From Histoplasma ohiense (taxonomy: Eukaryota; Ascomycota; Eurotiomycetes; Onygenales; Ajellomycetaceae), in NCBI GenBank assembly GCA_017607445.1, contig JAEVHH010000001.1, positions 6,820,001-6,884,000 on the forward strand: a stretch of DNA of 64,000 bases, given 5' to 3'. Below the pieces are notes generated by a model that had not been told where the DNA came from, did no database searches, and saw nothing but the letters and a program-made list of their open reading frames with translations. Of this stretch, positions 44,835-57,898 are shown one piece after another; positions within the stretch are counted from its first letter, which is position 1, and each line of letters opens with the position of its first letter. Both the position numbers and the translations under genes were made by a program.

Positions 44835-45343
44835 GTCCTTGTGTACGCAAAGGTTAGGTCACAGAGTTATGAGAGCAGCGTAAATTATATGAAAATTCTT
44901 TTCGGCGCTGTGAAAAAAAAAGAAGTAAAGTTGCCTCTATGCTGCTTCTATCCATATAACACACCACTCGGGTAAAACAAGGAAGAATGAAAACCAGCCG
45001 GAGCCAACGTCCGTAATCTAACCAGAAAGGCAAAACGCGATTTATATCATTCACAATCATCTCGCCGTTTCCCTGAATTGCTTAAAAATAAGAAAGTAAC
45101 AAACACTAATAATCCTCATCCACAAAATGGCTCTCGCCTCTGTTCCCAAAACGCCGGAATCGATGGATACGCCGGTAATAAACAAATCCAAAAAAGAGCA
45201 GAAACCACAGGCAAAAGAAAATCATCACTTCAAACCATACCAGAATAAATACCGAGTATATGTCAAGGGAAAACATGGGGTTAAAAAAAGAAAAGAAAGA
45301 GGCATCACAACATGCCCAATGCCACAGTACATTGTAGGCCGTC
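44835..45343. other. Convergent spacer, methyltransferase / SMC2
   Basis: About 510 bp of facing 3' flanks. An 89-codon frame (45127-45396, plus) overlaps the SMC2 3' end in antisense and looks accidental. Nothing else seen. Confidence 0.4.
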
Positions 45344-48300
45344 TCACTTCAAATCAGCCGGTGTCAGCGCCTGAACAACGCTGGTACCCTCACTAAACCT
45401 AGTCCTAAAAATACGATTTGCATTCTGGAACATGCCATCCTTCAAGCTGACCACGATAAACTGCGACCCCTTAAATCGTGTCTTGATCAACCGACCGATA
45501 TTCTGCGTGTGCGACAAGTCCAATGCAGCGTCGACTTCGTCGAGGATGTACATGGGTGCAGGCTTGAATTGGAGAAGAGCCATTATAAGCGAGAGAGCGA
45601 TAAGAGATCTACGAGAACATGAATGATTCTTCTGGTTAGTTGGCCCGTCTCGTGTAGAAAAATAAATGTGAAATCAAGTGAGAAAAACACATACCTTTGC
45701 CCACCGCTCAATTCTGTCAAACTCTGTTTCCACACTTTACCCAGACTAACCTTTACCTCCAGGCCATCACTAATCTCCTTACCCTCAGGGGGATCAAGTT
45801 TAGCGAAGCTGCCCGGAAGCAGCTCTGCAAATATCTGGCCAAAGTCACCGTTAACCTTGGACCAAGTCTTCTGCAATGCTTCCTTCTTATACTCGTCAAG
45901 ACTGATGATGGTTTCCTCGATCTTCTTCTTGTCCCGAATGACAGTCTTCATCATATTTTTCAACGCCACTTCTTTCTTCTCAACGCTATCAATCATATTC
46001 ATGACCTTGGGGTTGATCTTCTTTTTCATCCCTTGGAATCGCTCCGTCAGGTTACGTAGGGAGGCTTTGCATTCGGCAATATTTTTGCCCTTGAAATCGT
46101 ACGGCGTGCCTGGCCTTCCAAAGCTATCTTTTTCATCCAGAATCCACTCGTGTTCCTTCTCCATACTGGCTACCAGCTGTGCGGCATTTTGCTGATCCTT
46201 TTGGAACTTCTCGATTTGGTGGCCTAGCTTTTGCAATTCAAGGCCCTCTTCTGTAATTCGTGCCGCTTTGGATCGAGATGCCTCTTCCAAAGCTCGAAGC
46301 TCATCATCAAATCCAGTTAGTTTGGCCTGTTCGTCCTCGAGCTGGGCTTGAGCAAGATCATGTGCTTTCTGTGCGCGGTGTTAGTGAGCAAGTTTCGCTC
46401 ATAGCAATGTATTACAAACGTTAGGGATCTCAGAACTAACTTTGCATTTTGCTTGCTCCCGTTTCAAAGCCTCAACTTCTTCCTTTTGAGCATTCAAAGT
46501 TTGGTCGACTTCGGCACGCTGTTCTTCCGCAGCAGTTAGGTCACTTCCAGCCTGCTCGGAATCAAGCCGTGAGGCCTGGAGCTCTTTCTGCAACGTCTTG
46601 ACAGAAATCGAGTTCTTGCTGAGCCCTTTTTTGAGCGAATCCAGCGACGATTGCAATTCCGCCAGCTTGCTATCTTTGTTGCTGCTAAATTCTCTCATAT
46701 CCTTTTCAATACGCTTAATGTCTCTGCTGGCTTCGGTGTGTCGTTTCTTGGCATCTTCGATGTCCTTCTTAAGCTGCTCGATATTTGCTTTCATCTCTTC
46801 GACAGCATGGATAATCTGCCCTTTGTTAGCAACTTTACGTACGTTCTCCTTCAAGGTAACACTTACAGAAGAAGACGAATTCCCATTTATTTGCTCTTCG
46901 GCTAACTTAATCTCATGCACCTTAAGATCGAACTCTTGTTTAGTAGCTCTAGCAAGGTCCATCTTTTTCTTCTCCTTCGCCATTGTTTCCTGTAGATCTC
47001 GGAGAGCTCGCTCATTTTGTGCCAGCTGCCCCATAAGTTCATTCAGTTGTTGCAAGATTATGAGGACGCCGCTCGAGTTTGGCGAGCTTCCTCCCGACAA
47101 GGTTCCCGAAGGATCATACACGTCTCCTTCGAGAGTTACGCTCTTCATACGCACGGAAGGGTCGAATGTAACTCGCTTTGCGGTGTCAGCATCCTGGCAA
47201 ACCAGCGTTGTTCCAAAGACATATTGCATCGCAGAAGCGACCTCATCGTCGTATCCTATCAAAGACAAAGCAAGATCTACTTTCCCCGGTGCCAGATTCT
47301 TCGCAGCTGCAATCTTCTCAGCCGAGGCCCTAAAAGATGAAATCTTGTTCAAGGGGATGATCGTGACACGTTTTCGAAGTTTACCATTTTGCAACAGGGC
47401 AGTACCAGTTTCCGCCGTATCGACAACAACATTATAAAGACGTCCACCGGCGCAGATTTCGAGCGCAGTTCCGGCCTGGGTCTTATCCTTATCCAGAGTG
47501 AAAAGCTGGGCGACCAACCCTTTAACTTTCGACCTATCAAAATTCGGATAAGGATCAGAATAGTTAAAATCGATATTTGCAACCTTTCGCTTCATAGAAT
47601 CTGCCTGGCTTCGCAGCTCTCTGATACTCTTTTGCAATCTGGATTCTTCCTGGTACATCTCTTCTTCTCTACCCGGTTCAAATCCTTGTTTGGCGAGTTC
47701 TGACTCGAGCTTTTTGGCCTGTTTTCGAAGTTCCTCAAGGTCCCTTAGGAGATTGGAATTCTGCTCCTTGGCCTTCCTCGCTCTGGGTTCTTCCTCTTTG
47801 ATCCTCTTTTCGAGATGGGATATCTTGAGTTTCGCCTGTTCTTGCTCGGTGGCCGTGGAACTAAGTCGGTTTCGCGCGTCTTGAAGCTGGCCCTGGTAGC
47901 CGTTTTCCTGGCCTTCCTTGGACGCAACGCCTGTTTGCAGTGTTTGAAGAAGCTCTTCTTTCTGTTCAACTTCAGCCGTCTGTCTGTCCAGCCCAGCTTT
48001 TGCATCATCATACTTGGCTTGTAATTCGTCATAAATTTTCCGTTTCCCTTTCAGTAGAACTTGCAATTCAGTCACTGTCTTTTCCATCGTTTCTCTCTTT
48101 TCTGATTCATCCGCCATGCTCGAGGTCTTCAAGTCTAACAGAGTGGCCAATCGCACCATTTCATGGGAGTGAGTTTTAACTTGGTCTTCCAACGCTTGGA
48201 ATTTTCCCCCTTTTCTAAGCTCCTTCTCTCGAAGCGCTTTTACCCTCTTCACATCTTCCTCCAGATGAGATATTTCACCCTTGAGCCGCGCAATGCTATT

Positions 48301-49247
48301 CTCTAGCTCGGTAACTTTTCGCTTTTTGTTGTCAAATTCCTCTCCAGCCAGGCGTAACCGCTCCCCATTCTTCAAATAGTCATGGGCAACAACAAGCCTA
48401 GTCAGACGCTCAAGGTCACTTTGAGTTTGCTGGAAATCCAAGAAGGCTCTCTTCTCTCCTCTTAATTTCTCAAGTTTCGGCTCAATTTCCTCCTTCAGCA
48501 GTCCCTCGATTTCCCGCACCTTTGTCTCCTTCTTTGCCATCGTCTTTCCAGCCTTTTCTTTTCTATCCTCAAACATACGCGTTCCAGCCGCCTCTTCAAT
48601 CATCGACAAAATCTCCACCGGCTTCATATTTAACACCTTCGTAATTCGCCCTTGCATAATCAAGAAATTTGGGTTATTGATATTCAGCTGTACACTTTGG
48701 AAAAGGTTCTGCACGGTCTGCTGTTGGGCGCGGTGTCCATTAATCAGGTATTTGCTGGTGCCGCCCAATACAATCTGCCTCGTCACCGATATGCTTGCAT
48801 ATTCCTCGAATCCAATTGGTGATTTCGACTTGTCGCGATTATCAAATACTATGGTCACGCTGGCTTTCGTGACTCCTGCTTGGCCGCGCTTGTAGATCAG
48901 GTCTTGCAAATTCTGGGCGCGTACAGTGCTCATATTTGTGATTCCGAGAACAAAGCAGATACTGTCGAGGATGTTGGATTTGCCAGAGCCGTTGAGGCCG
49001 GTGATCGAGTTGAAGGATTCGTCCCTAGTTGTTAAAACGAATTTAGTACCCTCCACTCTCCAAGCGCAGCATACAACCTCAGAACCTACCATCCTGATAT
49101 CACAGTGCGCACAGCATAAGATTTAAACCCCTACACGTAAGGCAACATCAGCATATCATGCCAAAACGAAGTGATGTAGGTCCTTAAAATATCACTCTCC
49201 CACTTATCGCATGTACTCACGTCAATGATAACCTCCACGATCCGCAT
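45344..49247 (-). CDS. SMC2: Condensin subunit Smc2
   Basis: ATPase core subunit of condensin, which compacts chromosomes with Smc4. Five exons: 49247-49221, 49130-49090, 49024-46441, 46368-45695 and 45608-45344; phases agree, 1196 aa. Exon 1 is nine codons (MRIVEVIID) and exon 2 adds GFKSYAVRTVISG. The Walker A loop GLNGSGKS is at 32-39. A long coiled coil surrounds the hinge (around GRLYNVVVDTAETGTALLQN). The ABC signature LTELSGGQR is split by the last intron, and the Walker B region is MYILDEVDAALD. Size matches the family. A naive single-frame reading would place the N-terminus inside intron 2. Confidence 0.96.
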
Positions 49248-50154
49248 GGCTGCTGTTTTGTATTTCTCCTCGCGGTTCTGCCCGCGGCGCACAATTATTG
49301 GCCCGAATTAGGTTTTCTCAAAACTGGACTTCGTGATTCTATCGATTTGTTCCAAGCGCAGATTACTTGTATGGAGCTTGATATGCGTGCAAAATCGTGT
49401 AGATAGGGGATGCAAAGTTCGGCCAAAAAGGCGCGATGATTCGAATGAGCAGGCTGCTGCTTGTTTTTGATGGTGTTCTTCGCCCTTTTGCGCTGAGATG
49501 ATGTCGTCCAGATTTGTTGCGGGATGTTTTGTTATCTTTCCGAATCGGGCTCGGTTGCGGAGGAAAATTCAGGCTTGGCATGTTGTCATTTTGCTTCTTT
49601 AGGAATAGCGGTGGATGGCCTTGCTTAGTCATTGTTTGCGGGGGTTTAAAACGAGTTAGTTACTTTCTTCAAGCAATACCTCCCCGATTATCAACGAGAT
49701 AAGTAACGAGGCCTGATTTTTAGATGCCCACAATCTCCTTACTTAGTGCCTGATTGTTTAGAGCCGATAATGCCTGTATTGCCAAATCATCATGTGTCAA
49801 AGACACTTCGTTTAGAAGCAATCAACCCACCACAGAGCCTCGGTTAGCCTGAAAGAGCATATTACATTTCAAACGATTATCCTTCCAACGCTGCAAAGAA
49901 CATTTTTGAAAAAACACAACAGTGGGTTTATCATTTACGCTAAGGAAATGAACTGTAAATTAGATAAACGAGAGAGAGAGAGAGAGAGAGAAGGTAATCA
50001 AACAACTAACAAAATGAGAAACGTAGTATCCTCAATGAACCCCTCACCACCCAAATTGATCCTTTTTTTCAAACCAATATATTCTACCTGCTTGCCTCTG
50101 CCATCAGCTTGAGAAAAAGAATATTTACTGCCAAGAACTCCCCTTCACTCCCCT
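49248..50154. other. Intergenic, SMC2 promoter and GDI 3' flank
   Basis: About 900 bp, including a (GA)n microsatellite at about 49972-49991. No gene or cell-cycle box recognised. Confidence 0.45.
49972..49991. repeat. (GA)n microsatellite
   Basis: About ten GA units in intergenic DNA downstream of the GDI gene. Confidence 0.8.
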
Positions 50155-52057
50155 TCACTCCTCTCCGACAAGGTTCGTACCCTCCCTCAAGCCCTCAACG
50201 ACCAATTCGTGTCCCTCGGCTCGTTTGTAAATATCCTTCACGTCATCTATAATATTTTCCCAATTAGCTCAGGAAGGGCTTTCTGCAAGATCCGATACAT
50301 ATATGTGCAAATAGAAAAGTTGCTTACCAGTTGTTGTTTCGAAATGGCTGGTGGCATCGTAACTCTTCGAAATATAGATGTGGTCCTTGCTGCCGTCCTC
50401 CAATGGCTCATACAATGGGATCGGCGGGCCCATGAATTTCTCTTCGATAGCCCCGAGGCGCTCAAAACCTGGCTCCAGCTCGATATGGTGGTTCGCTTCG
50501 TTTTCGGCAATGGTGGAGACGATAGCGATGTAGTAACCCTTCGGGCAGACGTTGTGTGCGGAAGAGACCATCGCGATATATACATCTGGTTTATCATATT
50601 GATTCTTAGCAGCTGGAACATAGTTGCGCTACTCTTCAAACAATGGACGTGAATAAGTTTTGTGGGACTAAAGCTTACCATGCTTTCGGCCAACCTGAGA
50701 TTGAGGAATAATCAATTGCAGGGAGTCGTTCGAATCCGTTTTATCAATTGGGTGGGTCAAGATACAAATGGCCTTGAGCAGATAGCCAGTGACCTTGACT
50801 TTTCCAGGGAAGTAGGTGGGGTCACCAATGATCTTCTTGGTTTTTGTTGTGAAGGTTATGCCATCTCCCGGTTCGCCCCTTTCTTTCATAGTGGCCTTGA
50901 TGCCTGACACCGTATCGCCATCGTAGAGAACCTCGTCGACGTTGGTATTGAGCATGTATGTGCCCCCATAGATTGCAGACAGCCGAGCAAAGCCCTGGGG
51001 AAGCTCACCGAGACCAAAGAGTGGGTAGATGTAGGGAGATTTGCCATAACGGGCCATAGAGTTGACATAAAGACGGATTCTGTCAATTGTCTCCTTCGCC
51101 TTGCCCGGCTCTGTGATGTAGTCGTCAGACTGGTAAAGCGCCATTGAGTGTCCAATAAAGTCCTTTGTGGGCGGTTCCAGGCCAAATTTGTCATAGACTT
51201 CTTTCATAGTGCATGTTGCCATATTTAACCCTGATACTCATATTAGTACGGATCGATTCGGGACAAAGGAGATTCGGCAGAATGTCTATCGAACCTTGGT
51301 GGGTACTTGGGTTACTTTCATCGAACTCTCCAACCCACTCGAGGAACTTCTTCGCCCGTCGCTTTTCGAACAGGCCCATCAGTGAAGATCGAAGCGCCTC
51401 GCCCGCATCAGACGGGACTTTGGCAACGGTGGCTTTGGGACCGCTTCCCTGCTGCACGTAGCTTCCCGCAATCTGCCTGAATTCCAGGTATCTGGTAACA
51501 TCAGTCGAGACCAGGATATTTGTCAGTTCCCCGTTCGACATGAGAAGCTTGGGCACCAAATCGACGTTCCAGTCGTTGACACGGCCATATTTTTTCCATG
51601 GTTCTTCACCCGGTTTCACATCGCGGAATTTTTTGAAGAGCTAGTTGTATCAAAAATAGTTAGCGATGGGGTCTCGGGACACAACGGGATCTCCCTAGGG
51701 AAAACAAACTGTTTCTATATTAACAGAGGCAGCCTCTCTATTGAAATCGTTAGTAAACTGGGATGTATCAGTGTTCCACAGGGATGCGGGGCTGCGCCAA
51801 CTCACCCTCCATAGTGGTCGTTGCGGTCAATATGAAGAACCTTCTGCCCCTTGACACTGAGTACGCTGCACGAGGGATTAGTTAAGAGCTTCTCATAAAT
51901 ATCGTATTTGGGGCGAGGTGGTCATGTATTTACCCCGAAAGAACACACTCCGTCAAACCTGGAAAGTCGGTCAGTTGCAGCCCAAATGTAGTGGTGGGGT
52001 AAATGCCATACCTGTACCCATTACCACCACATCATATTCAGGCAAGATGTCTTCCAT
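50155..52057 (-). CDS. GDI1: Rab GDP-dissociation inhibitor
   Basis: Cytosolic protein that extracts and recycles prenylated GDP-bound Rab GTPases in vesicle traffic. Eight exons: 52057-52012, 51958-51934, 51865-51806, 51737-51710, 51640-51295, 51230-50679, 50585-50328 and 50246-50155; all phases agree, 468 aa. The start MEDILPEYDVVVMGTG leads into TGLTECVLSG and HIDRNDHYGGEAAS, the FAD-fold-like family motif. The Rab-binding region includes NVDLVPKLLMSNGELTNIL and VTRYLEFRQIAGSYV; PIYPLFGLGELPQGFARLSA-type and SSAHNVCPKGYYIAI blocks follow. The last exon overlaps a CCCCTTCACT duplication that includes the stop codon. Two exons are under 30 bp. Confidence 0.95.
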
Positions 52058-52657
52058 AGTGAAAATCAAAGATATGTTACTTCAGGAAGCCAAGGGCAAT
52101 TCTCACAGAAGAGGGTAATAAGGAGGTTGAATATGCAGTAGTTCAGTTGAGTGAGGGTAGTACTGGTGTGAGGAGAAACATTGAACAAGCTCTGGGTTTC
52201 TGGTTGAGGACCATGGTTTTACTCCACTACCGCTGGTCTGTTCCCCGCAAATACGCTATCATTGGATTCATGCCGACGCCCCCTCTGAGTTGGTCGGCAG
52301 AACTACTCATTAACATCAAGCAATAGTGCATTCAATATCAATAGTACGTGGATTAAGTTAAGCTATCCTGTCCTATTTACGAATTTGATAAGTAGCAATC
52401 ACCTATAGGCAACCGCAAATAGGTAAAATCGTCTGAAGTTGTCAGAGTGGCGTCGTTTCCCATGTTGAGAGCGCAATCACTGTGGCATTATTGGATTTAA
52501 AAGAACAGTAAAGCCACGTTAAAAAACGAAAACCGTCAAGAGTATTACAGGTTGTTCAACCCAAACTCGGAAGGCAAAAATTAGTCTCCATTCTATTAGC
52601 TACAAGAATGCGACCACAATACAGTACGTGGTAAAATGGATGGCACAAGACGCCAAC
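52058..52657. other. Intergenic, GDI1 promoter
   Basis: 600 bp between the GDI1 start and the MRPL4 stop. Nothing recognised. Confidence 0.4.
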
Positions 52658-53767
52658 TTAGGAAGATGGAGGACTCTTCACCGAATCCGATGCTTCACCT
52701 TTCGGTTCCTCCACATCTAAGGCTGGCGGCTCATAAGCATAAGACTCCGCTTCCATCACTTGTGCGTCAGCAGGAGAATATTCGCCGCTTTCATAAAGTT
52801 GTCGCGCGTCCTCCCAGGCATACCATCGCTCGCGAAGAACTTGTTTGATCGATTGTTGCGTACCACGAACCTGTTATTCCCAATAATGAAAGAGTTAATC
52901 AATTTGTACGTCCTTTAAAACAGGGAAAGAATAGGGCAGGCGAAGATTTTAGGCGTTTGCAAAATATCATCACAGTTGACATAAAGTGAAATTATCAGGA
53001 AAACGGTTTCAAACACATATCATTTCTATAGGGCTTAAGCGGTCCCAATAGAAGTCATATCGGCGAGTGAAAGAATGTTTCATCACAAAAATGAGGCCAT
53101 AACATAGCGAAGGAATGGTCAAACAAATGCTGTTAACAAGAAATAAAGCACTTACTGTTTTGTCACGATTGTTAGACTCGTAGTCCCCATAGCCAGCTTG
53201 TAACCGCTGTCGTTCATAGCGGGCTGTAGCTATTCGGTTGCGTTCTTTCACGCAGAGCCAGTAGAGCTTGTGAAGGTCATCCCATGACTTTTGCCTAAGC
53301 TCTTGAATCGACCAAGCGCGTCCTGTACGATAGTATTAGCAACGTCGCCTTGCCTTTCCATTGACTCAATCGTTCATCTCAAATAGATGTGTGTACATAC
53401 CATGAGCGTATTCCTCTTCTGGGGTTGGGATAGGTTTCCGATCAGGGCCAAAAAATCCCCAAAGGCCATGCTTCGGATTGCTAGGCCTTTTTTCCTGCTC
53501 TTTTGGTTTAACTGGACGTGGCAAAGTGTATTTCGACACTGAAAGGGGGTACCTCGGACCGGTTCTGTGAATAGCAGACACACCACGGTGTTTGCTGAGG
53601 TCCCGTTTTAACCCAGGAGCAGGAGTGGTGGAGAATTTCAAGAATTGGAAAGAAGCAAAGTGTAATGAAGGGAATTGGAGAGCAGGAGCAAGGAAAATGG
53701 GAGGTAATTCGACCAGCGGAGTACCTCCATATAGTCTCACAAGACGGGTGATGGTTCGAGAAGGCAT
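52658..53767 (-). CDS. MRPL4: Mitochondrial large-subunit ribosomal protein uL29m
   Basis: Component of the mitochondrial large ribosomal subunit (Mrpl4/uL29 family). Three exons: 53767-53401, 53322-53156 and 52870-52658; phases agree, 248 aa. The first about 50 residues are basic, hydroxylated and lacking acids, as in a mitochondrial presequence. The core WSIQELRQKSWDDLHKLYWLCVKERNR, with a Tyr/Arg-rich helix after it, is the uL29 signature. HGLWGFFGPDRKPIPTPEEEYAHGRAWS is characteristic of fungal MRPL4. The C-terminus is acidic. Confidence 0.93.
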
Positions 53768-54612
53768 CTTTCAGAGCTGATGGAAGGGAATTTGATGTTT
53801 TTCGAAGGGCGAAAATTTTCTCGCAAGGGAGAACACAAGGTTCTGAGAACTAGGCTGGCACGTGATTTAGCGAGAACGACCTCTCAGAGCTGTGATGAGC
53901 ATCCTGCAGCAATACTACTAGTAGTACTCCGTAATCAGGGGACCTTTGTGGACAGTCTGTGTTTACAGCTGGAGTTTTGAGGAGCTTGGAAAATCATTTG
54001 TACCACAGCCGCGAAAGCCTTTCCCAGAAAACTCTTACGATACTTATTGGTAACTCCTTGTGCACAAAACGAATGACACCGTGACCGTAAATAAACGGCT
54101 TTGAAAGCATCGATATTTATTCCATCTTTCAGACATAATAATACTTCCCACTTGAACTGGACGGGGCACGGGAGCAATAGTATACTGCGCAGTAATACAT
54201 TTTAATTCAAGAATTGGCTGTTCCCAATAGCACACCAGAAATTCCGCAGTCTCCAGCTTTGTTTCAGACATACCATTATTGACATCACATATACAGTTGT
54301 AATAGGCTGTCCAGTATTCTTCACAACAACATAATCTCAAAGAGCTGCCGCAAGGTTGTGTATTGTGTAGGTCTTTACAAGATGCGTCAGGTCGAGCGGG
54401 TCCATGTAACCTATAGCCGCGCGCTTGGCGCTTGAGTTTCCACTTGCTCCCAGCGTTAATCCTGATGCATATGCTGTTGGATGGCCATGGTCCATTACGT
54501 TTGTCCTCCGCACGCCATCGCCATCTTGCTCATTGATACCACTGGCGCTATCGCGCAATATTCGTTTTACCTGAAAACACCCTCTTAAACGCTTACGAAG
54601 CTTCTTTCCACC
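53768..54612. promoter_or_regulatory. Divergent spacer, MRPL4 / NOT2
   Basis: 845 bp between divergent start codons. Short frames on both strands look accidental. No element recognised. Confidence 0.4.
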
Positions 54613-57131
54613 ATGAATAGGCCAGGTTTGTTCTGTCGTCTCATCCCTCCTGCTTAGACCCTGGTACCGGGATAACTCCTGCTCCATGGCCTTCCACTTG
54701 AGAAAATGCCCTTATTCCTCTGCGGTGTATGTTTCTATGGGAACTTGTTGTTTCCTACTTGGAAGGATGGTAGCTCATTCAAGCAGCCACACCTTAAACT
54801 CAAATACCCCAGAAGGAGCGCTTCTCTCCGCAGTTCTACTCGTCGTTTTACCATTGCAACAATTTGTCTGGATGAGAGGATAGGAAGGAGATACTGATAT
54901 TTTGGGTTGCAATGCAGGTCCTGGCCAACAGCAGTTGCGGGGGATGTCAGGCTTCCCCACCCAGCAACAGCCCCAAACACGAACCACAAATCCGTCATTA
55001 GCTTCTACGCGCCTCCCAAATGGTAAACTCGGTGCGGTTATTATTTGGTATCCGAAGTCCAGCTTCACATCTATATACTGACTGGGGATCTGATGTAGGA
55101 ACGGGTGCAAACTGGGGATTTGGGTTGCCAATGGGGGGTGCACCCGGGTTACAAAGTAGCCAGCTAAGGACTGTGAATACCATGAACAGCTTTGCACAAG
55201 GCATAAGTGGATCTCAACCAGCAACACCATTAGACCTCTCGTAAGTTACCATACCAACATGTCGTCATTTATTACATCTCCATCCCACATTGCTACGGCT
55301 GTGTATAATTTCGCAAAGTCATCAACTTTCCTCAATCATCTGTCTACCCCACGAGGATGAAGCGCAGAGGAGCTCCCCATCGGGGCGGGAGAATCGCACG
55401 TTTACACCACCGCCAGCTGAAGCTAACCCCAGATATATCTTCTATCAGCGAATTTCCCTCCCTCTCCAGTGTTCCACAACAATCTCAATCTTCAGCTTCT
55501 GGGCAAGCTACTTGGGCCAACGCTAGCCAGCGAGTAAATCAGCAAAGTGCCATCCAAAGACAGTCGCAAACACCTACGACCCAGCCGCCATCTCGAGTTT
55601 CGCAAACTCAACCGCAGTCACAATCACATGCTTCTCACGAAGACCTTTTTCCCTCCGCAGCACAATTCGCAGCACAGCTAGATGACTTCAGGAATGGAGG
55701 CCAAGGCATAAGTGGTCAGCTTTCAAGCACTCAACCTCAAACAGGAAATATTGACGAGTTCCCACCATTAGGGAGAAATGCGCCAGCGGACATTGGCCAG
55801 GAAAGACGAGCAAGCCTTCTTCAGTCCGGAGCCTTTGGTAACTACGGAGGCGGGATGGCCTTTCCTAACCTCAACCAGAGCCATTCTGGCCAGGCTCGCA
55901 CCTTACCCGGAAATATGGTTAATGGACAGCAAGATAGCAGGATCATATCTCCAGGCGCAGGCGGGTCAGGTGGTCAGTTCCTACCTTATGTTGAGCTATT
56001 TTTTTGTTTCTGAGTATTCACCTCCTCTGCAGTCATCTCGGCATCTAGATCTCCTATGGGCCAGGTACAGAATGGCGGACTTTCCCAGGAGAAAGAGGTA
56101 AGCACCCCTTTCATTTTGCGAGTTGGCGCTCCATATTAACCGTTTGTCATAAGGATCTCGGAACTTCGTCTACACAGCGATCTATTCGGCCAGAGGCATA
56201 CTCAGACCAACAAAGCCAAGCGGTCATACAACCGCCACCCCAAAGTCGTCAACCAAAATCCAGTAGCTTTGGGGCCGACGGTCAAGAACAATCACTACAA
56301 GGACAATCCTCTGAGCAAAGCCCACTCAGCCAGATGCCCGATCGCGATAGGTTCGGGCTTCAAGGGCTTCTGACTTTGATACACAACGAAAATCCTGACG
56401 TTGCTGCTCTAGCTGTCGGACAAGATTTGATGACTCTTGGCCTGGATCTAAATCATCCAGAGTAAGTTAAAGCCCTCTAATTTTTCACACCAAAAGAGAT
56501 TTGAAGTGTCTTAACAATTCTACCTTCCTATCAGACCGCTTCATCCATCTTTTGCTTCTCCATTTATTTCGTCAAATTCAGCTGTACCACTCCAAGTGGA
56601 TTACACCTTACCAGCTTGCTATAATGTTGCCAATGTCCAACCGCTGCAAACCCGTATCCCTAGCTTTAGCGACGAAACGCTTTTCTATATATTCTATAGC
56701 ATGCCCAGGGATATCATGCAGGAGCTTGTTGCAGAAGAACTCATGGGCCGGAAATGGAGATACCACAAAGTGGAGCGCGCATGGTTGACTAGAGATGACG
56801 CATACCCAAGTCCTGTTGAGGTTGAGCGAGGGCTCAGTGAGCGTGGCTTCTACCTCTGGTGGGATCCTTCGTCCTGGAAGAAAGTCAGGGTGAGTTTTCC
56901 TTTTTTTTTTTTCATTTTCGCTTAGTTGCTATGCACTTCAGCATAATACTTGCTCCGGTTAAACATGAGACCCCTGCATTCCTACGGAAGACAATATGGC
57001 TGACATAACTCAAAATTAATCGGTTTTGCCTCAAATCACAGCGTGAATTCATTCTCCGATACGCAGATTTGGACAACCATCTCGAAAGAAGAGGTTTTGT
57101 TCAAGGGGTTACTTTCCCTCAAAATGTTTGA
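54613..57131 (+). CDS. NOT2: CCR4-NOT complex subunit NOT2
   Basis: Core subunit of the CCR4-NOT deadenylase/transcription complex. Eight exons: 54613-54625, 54918-55022, 55099-55240, 55449-55972, 56033-56097, 56154-56461, 56535-56889 and 57042-57131; phases agree, 533 aa. Exon 1 is only 13 bp (MNRP plus one base) before a 292-bp intron. The N-terminal half is Gln/Ser-rich and disordered, with EFPSLSS and EFPPLGRN short motifs. The C-terminal NOT box is clear: FSDETLFYIFYSMPRDIMQE, AAEELMGRKWRYHK-type core, WLTRD and GFYLWWDPSSWKKVRREFIL. The last exon ends VTFPQNV. Confidence 0.93.
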
Positions 57132-57898
57132 TGGGCAAGTTCTTCGGAACATTTCTTAACGAAATGGGCTTGCACATGGCAATAGTTTCAGCGACATTCG
57201 TCCTCAAATGTCAAGCACAGCTACCATTGATTGGCATGTCACGATTATAAGTAGCATAACAACGAAATGGGATAGATATAGAATGATATGGAATCTATTA
57301 TCTATTTTCATGACACCTTGCCAACATTTCCACCTTTTTTTAAATTCCAATTACCATGTTCTTTTTCCATCTTCTCGAGCTTGTTTGACCTTTTCTTCCA
57401 TTTCCCCCTACCATTTTTAACCCCGTATCCAGCGCCGGGTTGTACGGTTTATTTATTCATTCTCCTACTGCTACTCCTTTCTAACGTGAAGGAGCACTTT
57501 TGATAATGATGGCCTTGCTGCCATTTTTTCAACTGCTTATTTTAAGTAGCTTGATGAATGGAGTGAGAAATACTGGCATGTTAAAGAGTGATATGATATT
57601 TTATTTTGCCGTCTACATGAATTTTATATGCATTTGCTGTTCTGCATCAATACCAAGCGCGGGCAAATAGTATTCGTGTTTTGCGCCAGGTATGAGATGG
57701 GTATAGAGGCAGCCATCTTACTTTATCAATTTTTTTTTTTCCCCTTTTCGTTATTCATTATTGACTGGAAAAAAATTTGCTAACCATGCATGAAGTCCAC
57801 AATTACTTGAAGCAAGGGCCGCACCTTCATGCACACGAAAACGATTGACTTAAGATTACATCCCATTCCCGTCTCTCTCTCACTACCGAACAATCCAC
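57132..57898. other. Convergent spacer, NOT2 / thioesterase
   Basis: About 770 bp of facing 3' flanks, T-rich on the plus strand. Nothing recognised. Confidence 0.4.

Noticed and set aside
45127..45396. 89-codon ATG frame, Lys-rich
   Set aside because: It lies antisense to the SMC2 3' end, is of biased composition and matches nothing known.
49297..49632. Frames overlapping the SMC2 upstream region
   Set aside because: Short, conflicting frames on both strands with no family resemblance.
54337..54687. 116-codon ATG frame on the minus strand
   Set aside because: It is antisense to NOT2 exon 1 and intron 1, with no recognised family or splice support.
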